Below, piece by piece: positions 57,830-64,000 of a stretch of DNA of 64,000 nt (its first letter is position 1; each line of letters starts with the position of its first letter). The DNA lies in NCBI RefSeq assembly GCF_024171735.1, contig NZ_JAMTCH010000003.1:732841-796840 (forward strand). The letters run 5' to 3'. Made by a program: the position numbers and the translations under genes. The stretch is from Prauserella alba (lineage in GTDB: Bacteria; Actinomycetota; Actinomycetes; Mycobacteriales; Pseudonocardiaceae). A model generated the notes under the pieces. The model was not told the DNA's origin. It searched no databases and saw nothing but the letters and a program-made list of their open reading frames with translations.

Positions 57830-58144
57830 GTGTCGGCGTATGCAGTCGTCCAGACCGGCGGCAAGCAGTACAAGGTCGCCGTTGGTGACGTCGTCCAGGT
57901 CGAGAAGCTCGAGGGCGAGCCGGGCACCGAGCACACCTTCCCCGCCGTGCTTCACGTCGACGGCGGCAAGGTCACGACGGACGCCGACGCGCTGGCGAAG
58001 GTCTCGGTCACCGGCAAGGTCGTCGAGCAGACCAAGGGTCCGAAGATCCGGATCCACAAGTTCAAGAACAAGACCGGCTACCACAAGCGGCAGGGTCACC
58101 GTCAGAAGCTGACTCGCATTGAGGTCACCGGAATCAGCAAGTAA
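57830..58144 (+). CDS. rplU: Ribosomal protein bL21
   Basis: A 104-residue large-subunit protein ([20 protein letters not shown] at the start, [14 protein letters not shown] at the end). GTG 57830 is preferred over ATG 57815 because AGGAG (57819-57823) is six bases before it and the length then equals the mycobacterial protein. It is followed by rpmA after 35 bp. Confidence 0.97.
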   Translation: MSAYAVVQTGGKQYKVAVGDVVQVEKLEGEPGTEHTFPAVLHVDGGKVTTDADALAKVSVTGKVVEQTKGPKIRIHKFKNKTGYHKRQGHRQKLTRIEVTGISK

Positions 58145-58179
58145 GGCTGTTGCCTTTTCCCAGAGGAGACTGAGCTCAG

Positions 58180-58437
58180 ATGTCAACTAAGAAGGGCGCT
58201 TCCAACTCCAAGAACGGCCGCGATTCCAATCCGCAGTACCTCGGTGTGAAGCGGTTCGGTGGTCAGGTTGTGAAGTCCGGCGAGATCCTGATCCGGCAGC
58301 GCGGTACCAAGTTCCACCCCGGCGACAACGTCGGCCGCGGCGGTGACGACACGCTGTTCGCCCTCGCCCCCGGCTCGGTCGAGTTCGGCACGAAGCGTGG
58401 CCGCAAGATGATCAACGTGGTTCCGGTCGAGGGCTGA
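58180..58437 (+). CDS. rpmA: Ribosomal protein bL27
   Basis: An 85-residue protein: [20 protein letters not shown], then [20 protein letters not shown]. The second and third residues are Ser-Thr rather than the usual Ala-His. ATG 58180 is the only sensible start. A classical terminator follows, so obg probably has its own promoter or depends on read-through. Confidence 0.97.
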   Translation: MSTKKGASNSKNGRDSNPQYLGVKRFGGQVVKSGEILIRQRGTKFHPGDNVGRGGDDTLFALAPGSVEFGTKRGRKMINVVPVEG

Positions 58438-58468
58438 GCGGCCCCACCAGCACCACCAGTGACTCCGA

Positions 58469-58512
58469 CGAGGGGCGGGGCCGGAACATTTCCGGTCCCG
58501 CCCCTCGTTTTT
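58469..58512 (+). terminator. Intrinsic terminator after rpmA
   Basis: An 18-bp stem with one G-T pair (58469-58486 with 58490-58507), a CAT loop and a TTTTT run (58508-58512). Confidence 0.93.
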
Positions 58513-58717
58513 CGTGGTGCACCTGGCCTTGGCCGGTCTGCACACCGGAGAGTCTGCACACCGGACGGCACGCACAGCGAGAGCTCACATACCTGCGAGT
58601 TCTCACGTCGAGGCATTGCATCTCGGCCGCGTGCACACTGAACACGGCTCGAAGCGCCCCGTCACAACCGCACACGTCCGTAGTCCGAAAACGCCCCGTA
58701 CCTCGAAAGGCAGAGCC

Positions 58718-60208
58718 ATGACAACCCGATTCGTCGACCGGGCGGTGATCCATCTGGCCGCCGGCTCGGGTGGGAACGGCTGTGCTTCCGTGCACCGGGA
58801 GAAGTTCAAGCCGCTGGGCGGTCCCGACGGTGGTAACGGCGGTACGGGCGGCGATGTGCTTCTCGTGGTCGATCCGGGCGTGCACACGCTGCTGGACTTC
58901 CATTACCGGCCGCATGCCCGGGCGGGTAACGGCAGGCAGGGGCAGGGCAGCCACCGCAACGGTGCCGCGGGTGAGACACTCGAACTGCGCGTGCCGGAGG
59001 GCACGGTTGTGCTGACCGAGGACGGCGAGGTGCTGGCCGATCTGGTGGGCGCCGGGACGACGTTCGTGGCGGCGAAAGGCGGCCGCGGCGGCCTCGGCAA
59101 CGCCGCGTTGGCGTCCCGGGCCCGTAAAGCGCCGGGATTCGCGCTGCTGGGCGAGGAGGGCGAGTCGCGTGACCTCGTGCTCGAGCTGCGGTCGATGGCC
59201 GACGTCGGGTTGCTGGGTTTCCCCTCGGCCGGCAAGTCGTCGTTGATCTCCGTGTTGTCGGCGGCCAAGCCGAAGATCGCCGATTACCCGTTCACCACGC
59301 TCGTGCCGAATCTGGGTGTCGTCACCGCGGGTGACACCGTGTTCACCATGGCCGATGTGCCCGGGCTCATCCCCGGCGCCAGCGGAGGCAAGGGGCTGGG
59401 CCTCGACTTTCTGCGTCACATCGAACGCTGCGCGGTGTTCGTGCACGTGATCGACTGTGCGACCTACGAGGCAGGCCGTGACCCGGTCTCGGACATCGAT
59501 GCGCTGGAGGAAGAGCTCGCGCGGTACACCCCGGCGCTGGGGGAGAGTCTCGAGGACCGGCCGCGGCTGGTGGTGCTCAACAAGGTCGACGTGCCCGAGG
59601 CGGCGGAACTCGCCGAGTTCGTGCGACCGGACCTGGAACAGCGTGGGCTGCGCGTGTTCGAGGTGTCGACCGTGTCGCGTCACGGGCTGCGGGAGTTGAG
59701 CTTCGCGCTGGGGGAGATCGTGGAGCGGACGCGCGCCGAGCGGCCCGCGGCGGAGCCGACGAAGATCGTGCTCGCACCGCCCGCGGTGGACGACAGCGGG
59801 TTCACGATCGAGGCGGACCCCGACGAGCCCGGCGGGTTCATCGTGCGCGGGCCGAAGCCGGAGCGGTGGATCAGGCAGACCAACTTCGCCAATGACGAGG
59901 CCGTGGGCTACCTCGGCGATCGGCTCAACCGGCTCGGCGTCGAGGAGGAGCTCGCCCGCATGGGTGCCGAGCCGGGTTGTCCGGTGACGATCGCCGACTA
60001 CACGTTCGAGTGGGAGCCGTCGACGCCGAGTGTCGTGACGCAATTGGCGGGGCGGGGCACGGATCCGCGACTGGACCGCGGCGATCGCGTGTCGGCGGCG
60101 GACCGGAAGCAGGCGCGCCGGGCCCGCCGGATGTCCGACGCAGATGTCGACGCCACCGACACCGGCGACGTCGAGACGGACATCGACGTCGGCGACGACG
60201 ACCGGTGA
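58718..60208 (+). CDS. obg: Obg family GTPase
   Basis: A 496-residue GTPase linked to 50S ribosome assembly and stress. The glycine-rich Obg domain occupies 1-160 ([24 protein letters not shown]). The G domain has GFPSAGKSS (167-175), [10 protein letters not shown] and LNKVDVPE. The C-terminal OCT domain ([23 protein letters not shown]) and an acidic tail end the protein. ATG 58718 has AAAGG eight bases upstream. It is 210 bp beyond the rpmA terminator. Confidence 0.96.
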   Translation: MTTRFVDRAVIHLAAGSGGNGCASVHREKFKPLGGPDGGNGGTGGDVLLVVDPGVHTLLDFHYRPHARAGNGRQGQGSHRNGAAGETLELRVPEGTVVLTEDGEVLADLVGAGTTFVAAKGGRGGLGNAALASRARKAPGFALLGEEGESRDLVLELRSMADVGLLGFPSAGKSSLISVLSAAKPKIADYPFTTLVPNLGVVTAGDTVFTMADVPGLIPGASGGKGLGLDFLRHIERCAVFVHVIDCATYEAGRDPVSDIDALEEELARYTPALGESLEDRPRLVVLNKVDVPEAAELAEFVRPDLEQRGLRVFEVSTVSRHGLRELSFALGEIVERTRAERPAAEPTKIVLAPPAVDDSGFTIEADPDEPGGFIVRGPKPERWIRQTNFANDEAVGYLGDRLNRLGVEEELARMGAEPGCPVTIADYTFEWEPSTPSVVTQLAGRGTDPRLDRGDRVSAADRKQARRARRMSDADVDATDTGDVETDIDVGDDDR

Positions 60209-60268
60209 CGGAGTTCGGCGGGGAACGGAGCCGGATGGGGCGAGGTCGGCGAGGGAACGGAGAGCTGT

Positions 60269-60295
60269 GGTGAGTGAGGGCGCCGGTGAGTGAGG
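60269..60295 (+). repeat. Duplicated start-codon context of proB
   Basis: GGTGAGTGAGG occurs at 60269-60279 and 60285-60295. The first copy opens a seven-codon frame (GTG 60270 to TGA 60291-60293) that overlaps the proB start in the second copy. Confidence 0.85.
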
Positions 60296-61398
60296 CACGT
60301 GCGGCGATCGCAGGCGGAAGCCGGGTCGTCGTCAAGGTGGGGTCGTCGTCACTGACGACCGCCGATGACGGTCTCGACGTCGCACGGCTCGACGCGCTCG
60401 TCGACGCCGTCGCCGGCAGGGTCGGGCGTGACGGTCAGGTCGTGCTCGTCTCCTCCGGTGCCATCGGAGCCGGACTGGCACCGTTGTCGCTGGACACGCG
60501 GCCACGAGACCTGGCAACGCAGCAGGCCGCGGCGAGTGTCGGCCAGTTGACCCTCGCGCATGCCTACGCGGCGTCGTTCGGCCGGTACGACCTCACCGTC
60601 GGCCAGGTCCTGCTGACGTCCAACGACGTGGTGCGCCGGGCGCACTACCGCAACGCGGAGCGGACGCTGGTGCGGCTGCTCGCGCTCGATGCCGTACCGG
60701 TGGTCAACGAGAACGACACGGTTGCCACGGAGGAGATCCGGTTCGGCGACAACGACCGGCTCGCCGCGCTCGTCGCCCATCTCGTTCAGGCAGACGGCCT
60801 CGTCTTGTTATCCGATGTGGACGCGCTCTACGACGGCGATCCGCGGGCGGGCGGAACGCGGAAGATCGCCGAGGTGACCGGCGAATCCGATCTGAACGGC
60901 CTGAAGGTCGGGATGTCCAGTTCCGGTCTCGGAACCGGCGGCATGATGTCGAAGGTCGCCGCGGCGAGAATGGCAGCCTCCAGCGGGATTCCGGTGCTGG
61001 TCGCCGCTGCGGCGGACGCTCGGCGCGCGCTGACCGGCGCGGACGTCGGCACGGCCTTCCACGCTGCGGGCAAGCGGTTGTCGGCGCGCAGGTTCTGGCT
61101 CGGCTACGCGGCGGGCACCGAGGGCAGGCTGCAACTCGACGACGGAGCGGTCGCCGCGGTCGTCGGCAGACGCCGGTCGCTGCTCGCGGCCGGCATCGTC
61201 GGGGTGGACGGGGATTTCCGCGCCGGCGACGTCGTCGACCTCGTCGACCCGGCCCAGCAGGTGGTCGCCAGGGGAGTGGTGGCCTACGACGTCACCGAAC
61301 TGCCCGAGATGATCGGCCGTTCGACCCACGAGCTGCCCGACGAGCATCGGCGCGAGGTCGTGCACGCCGACGACCTGGTGCCGATCGGACGGCACTGA
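60286..61398 (+). CDS. proB: Glutamate 5-kinase
   Basis: A 370-residue enzyme for the first step of proline synthesis. The amino-acid kinase domain shows [44 protein letters not shown] and [19 protein letters not shown]; a C-terminal PUA domain follows (about 270-370). GTG 60286 has AGGG five bases upstream; GTG 60274 is in frame and would add four residues. It follows obg as in Mycobacterium. Confidence 0.95.
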   Translation: MSEARAAIAGGSRVVVKVGSSSLTTADDGLDVARLDALVDAVAGRVGRDGQVVLVSSGAIGAGLAPLSLDTRPRDLATQQAAASVGQLTLAHAYAASFGRYDLTVGQVLLTSNDVVRRAHYRNAERTLVRLLALDAVPVVNENDTVATEEIRFGDNDRLAALVAHLVQADGLVLLSDVDALYDGDPRAGGTRKIAEVTGESDLNGLKVGMSSSGLGTGGMMSKVAAARMAASSGIPVLVAAAADARRALTGADVGTAFHAAGKRLSARRFWLGYAAGTEGRLQLDDGAVAAVVGRRRSLLAAGIVGVDGDFRAGDVVDLVDPAQQVVARGVVAYDVTELPEMIGRSTHELPDEHRREVVHADDLVPIGRH

Positions 61399-61417
61399 CT
61401 GGCCCGCCCGCCTGACG

Positions 61418-62704
61418 TCAGCGCAGTTCGCAGCCGCGGGTCTCGGGCAGGCGGAGGATGACGAGGAACGCCACCGCCGAGGCGACCGCGACGTACCAGA
61501 AGAACGCCACTCCGGCCCCCGCGTCGGACAGTGCCGTGATGACGAGCGGCGCGGTGCCACCGAACAGCGCGACCGTGAGGTTGTACCAGGCGCCGATGCC
61601 GAGGGCGCGCACCGACGTCGGGAACAGCTCGCTCATCACGGCCGGTGCTATCGACGTCATCGCCGTGTAGAGCGCGAGCCCGATGCAGAACACCACGAGC
61701 AGTCCGCCGAATCCCGGGCCGACGAGCGTCGAGAGTGGCACGATGAGCACGGCCATCGCCGCGGACCAGACCAGTAGCTGTGGTTTGCGGCCGAGCCGGT
61801 CGGCGAGCGCACCCATCGGGTACTGCAATGCGACGAACAGGGCTGTCGCGATCGACAGGGCGAGGAACACGTCGACGTCGTCGGCGCCCCGCGAGTTGAC
61901 CGCGAACGGCGTGAGAGCGCTGAAGAAGGTGTAGTAGCAGAGTGTCGACAGCATCGTGAAACCGACGAGGTGGCCGACGGCCTTCGGATGCTTGCTCAAC
62001 GTCGTCAGCAGTGGACGGTGTACCCGGCGGGCGGTCGCCTTGTTCTCCTCGAACTGCTCGGTCTCCGCGAGGGTGCGGCGCAGCCACAGTGCCACCAACC
62101 CGAGCACGCCGCCCAGCAGGAACGGCAGTCGCCAGCCCCAGTCGTAGAGCTGGGCCTCGGACAGGCCGCGCGCGAGTGCGAACCCGAGCAGAGACGCGAG
62201 CAGGACCGCCGATCCCGTGGAGATGTAGAAGAACGAGGAGTAGCGGCCGCGGCGGGCGGGTGGCGCGATCTCGCCGAGGTAGGCCGAGGCGTTCGAGACC
62301 TCGCCGCCGAGTGACAGCCCCTGCGCGATGCGGGCCAGCAGCAACAGGATCGGTGCGAGCCAGCCGACCTGTTCGAACGTCGGCAGGACGCCGATCATGA
62401 TCGACCCGCCTGCCATGAGCACGATCGTGAAGATCATCGCCGGCTTGCGTCCGCGCACGTCGGCGAGCCTGCCGATCAGCATCCCGCCGAGCGGGCGGAA
62501 GAAGAAGGCAAGGGCGTACGTCGCGAACGTGTTGATCGTGGCGAGGTCGCCGGGGAAGAACGCGCTGGCGAAGTAAATACTGAACGTGGCGTAGATGGTC
62601 CAGTCGAACCATTCCAATGCGTTGCCCGCGCTGGCCGCGACCAATCTGCGCACCGGCAGGCGGTGGGGCGTGGTGCGGGATGCGGACACGTGCGATTCGA
62701 CCAT
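61418..62704 (-). CDS. MFS transporter, metabolite:H+ symporter type
   Basis: A 428-residue, twelve-helix transporter of the MHS group (ProP/KgtP-like). The family start ASAGNALEWFDWTIYATFSI and the loop motif GRLADVRGRKPAM are present, with the second-half motif GALADRLGRKP. Substrates in this group include 2-oxoglutarate, citrate, proline and betaine; this one is not determined. ATG 62704 is used. It is convergent with proB, 19 bp apart. Confidence 0.88.
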   Translation of the reverse strand: MVESHVSASRTTPHRLPVRRLVAASAGNALEWFDWTIYATFSIYFASAFFPGDLATINTFATYALAFFFRPLGGMLIGRLADVRGRKPAMIFTIVLMAGGSIMIGVLPTFEQVGWLAPILLLLARIAQGLSLGGEVSNASAYLGEIAPPARRGRYSSFFYISTGSAVLLASLLGFALARGLSEAQLYDWGWRLPFLLGGVLGLVALWLRRTLAETEQFEENKATARRVHRPLLTTLSKHPKAVGHLVGFTMLSTLCYYTFFSALTPFAVNSRGADDVDVFLALSIATALFVALQYPMGALADRLGRKPQLLVWSAAMAVLIVPLSTLVGPGFGGLLVVFCIGLALYTAMTSIAPAVMSELFPTSVRALGIGAWYNLTVALFGGTAPLVITALSDAGAGVAFFWYVAVASAVAFLVILRLPETRGCELR

Positions 62705-62905
62705 GTCGGCCCTCCACCTCGGCGTGGCGTGCGCCGCTGCGGTGGCGACCGCGCCGCAGCAACAGAACGCACCGTGCCACAGTGATCACGACGGGGGAAG
62801 CCGCCGGACGCGCGATCGATGCCGGACGGCCCGGGAACCGCGCGACGGGACCGGTGCGACCGCACGTCATGACCGAACTGCACACGGCCGTACCGGACAT
62901 GCCGG

Positions 62906-64000
62906 TCAGCTCGTCGACGCCAGCGCGAGTGGCAGGACCTCGGCCGCCCCTGCCCGACGGAGCAGGCGGGCGCCGGCGGTCATCGTCCAGCCGGTGTCGA
63001 CGAGGTCGTCGACGAGCAATACCGGGCCGTCCAGTTCGCTCAGCGCCGCGTGGAGCTCCACCGGCACCCGGAGCCGCTGCCACAGGTCCGCGAGCCGGAC
63101 CGCACTGTTGGCGCGGCGTGGTGGCGGTCCGTCGACGTCGAGTGTGCCGACCAGCGGAAGTCTGCCGATCGAGGCCAGTCGGCCCGCCAGATCGGCCGTG
63201 AGCCGAGGCCGCCGCTGCGAAGCCATCGCCACGATGCCGGCGGGCCGCTCCCGCCAGTCCCATGACGCCAGCACGGCGATGCAGGCCTGGACCAGTTCGT
63301 CCGGCACGGGCCCGTCCGGTGCCTCCGGGCCGAGCAGGTCACGCAGTCGCCCACCCCACGCGACGTCGGTGAGTCTGCCGACGACCCGTCCGGGCCCGGC
63401 CTGCTCGTCCGCGCCGATGCGGCCCGACAGCGGCACGTCGAGCGCTGCCAGCCCCGTCGGCCACTGTTTCCGTGGTGCGACTTCGACACCGGGTTTGGCC
63501 AGTGTCTCGGCGGTCCGTCCGACGATCTCGTCGGCGATCCGGGACGGCCAGCGCTCGCCGGTGCAGTTGTCGCACCGCCCGCAGGGCCCGGCGTGGGGGT
63601 CGTCGAGTTGACTGCGCAGGAACTCCATCCGGCAGTCGCCGGTCGCCGCGTAGTCGACCATGGCCTGCTGTTCGGCCTCGCGGGCGACGCGCACCCGCTC
63701 GTAACGCTCGGCGTCGTAGCTCCACGGCACACCGGTGCCGACCCAGCCGCCCTTCACCCGCCGAACCGCGCCGTCGACGTCGAGCACCTTCAGCACCATC
63801 TCCAGGCGCGAACGGGACAGCTCCACCCTCGGTTCCAGCGCCGCCGTCGACAGGGGACGGTCGGCGTGGGCGAGGGCGTCGAGTACCTGGTTGACGCGGT
63901 GTTCGTCGGGGAACGCCAGTGACCCGAAGTAGTCCCAGATCGCCTTGTCACCCGCGCCGGGCAGGAGCACCACCTCGGCGCGCTGCACGCCGCGGCCCGC
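62906..64000 (-). CDS. recQ: RecQ family helicase with C-terminal phosphoribosyltransferase-like domain, partial
   Basis: The frame is open to the window end, so the N-terminal helicase motor is missing; about 364 residues are visible. AEVVLLPGAGDKAIWDYFGS and the zinc-binding cysteines (CRMEFLRSQL...CGRCDNC) are RecQ family features. The last 110 residues end in GPVLLVDDLVDTGWTM, a PRPP-binding loop of phosphoribosyltransferases, preceded by LAGRLASIGRLPLVGTLDVD. Such RecQ-PRTase fusions are known in actinobacteria. It would unwind DNA 3' to 5'; the role of the added domain is unknown. Confidence 0.88.
   Translation of the reverse strand, partial: AGRGVQRAEVVLLPGAGDKAIWDYFGSLAFPDEHRVNQVLDALAHADRPLSTAALEPRVELSRSRLEMVLKVLDVDGAVRRVKGGWVGTGVPWSYDAERYERVRVAREAEQQAMVDYAATGDCRMEFLRSQLDDPHAGPCGRCDNCTGERWPSRIADEIVGRTAETLAKPGVEVAPRKQWPTGLAALDVPLSGRIGADEQAGPGRVVGRLTDVAWGGRLRDLLGPEAPDGPVPDELVQACIAVLASWDWRERPAGIVAMASQRRPRLTADLAGRLASIGRLPLVGTLDVDGPPPRRANSAVRLADLWQRLRVPVELHAALSELDGPVLLVDDLVDTGWTMTAGARLLRRAGAAEVLPLALASTS

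Overview
The window reads as chromosome of a high-GC actinobacterium, most likely of the order Pseudonocardiales (Saccharomonospora/Amycolatopsis-like). This rests on very high GC at third codon positions, frequent GTG starts, and several blocks whose gene order matches Mycobacterium: the aroG / pknL / Rv2175c-like / prenyl synthase / GNAT block, the DUF3046-recA-recX block, the miaB / membrane protein / DUF349 / dioxygenase-like / miaA / dapF block, and the folC / DUF4233 / ndk / rne / rplU / rpmA / obg / proB block. No rRNA, tRNA, CRISPR array, insertion sequence or prophage was seen.

Layout. 1-3.9 kb: end of gltB, then gltD (glutamate synthase). 3.9-8 kb: an accessory patch with an orphan gene, a gene remnant, a chain of three very small to small genes overlapping at GTGA junctions, a secreted trypsin-like protease and a dead HNH endonuclease gene. 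8.3-13.7 kb: aroG, a wax-ester/DGAT acyltransferase, a PASTA-type Ser/Thr kinase divergent from its likely DNA-binding partner. 14-19.5 kb: AraC regulator, histidine-rich methyltransferase, carotenoid operon crtE-crtI-crtB. 19.7-26.2 kb: DUF885 protein, GNAT and YbaK genes, a three-gene group headed by a HEPN-domain gene behind a LexA (SOS) box, and a secreted ARB_07466-like protein. 26.6-34.2 kb: def, lhr, DUF3046, recA, recX. 34.3-37.6 kb: gluABCD-type amino-acid ABC importer. 37.8-43.9 kb: miaB to dapF. 44.2-48.3 kb: folC, DUF4233, phoD, ndk. 48.5-53.4 kb: drug-type ABC exporter, TetR regulator with operator, subtilase. 54-61.4 kb: rne, rplU, rpmA, obg, proB. 61.4-64 kb: an MFS transporter and a RecQ helicase fused to a phosphoribosyltransferase domain, cut by the window end.

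Three things stand out. First, the HEPN gene at 22918 has a promoter whose start region carries a LexA box closer to consensus than that of recA in the same window, which suggests a damage-inducible operon. Second, the window is full of short tandem arrays whose unit is a multiple of three (12, 15 or 18 nt), mostly in frame inside genes or leaders, including a pentapeptide-encoding array directly ahead of recA and three arrays inside rne. Third, two genes (gltD and proB) have their start-codon region duplicated, so that a short open frame now runs into the real start. A dispersed intergenic motif (CGCGTGTYCTGC) and two strong palindromes may be unclassified repeat elements.
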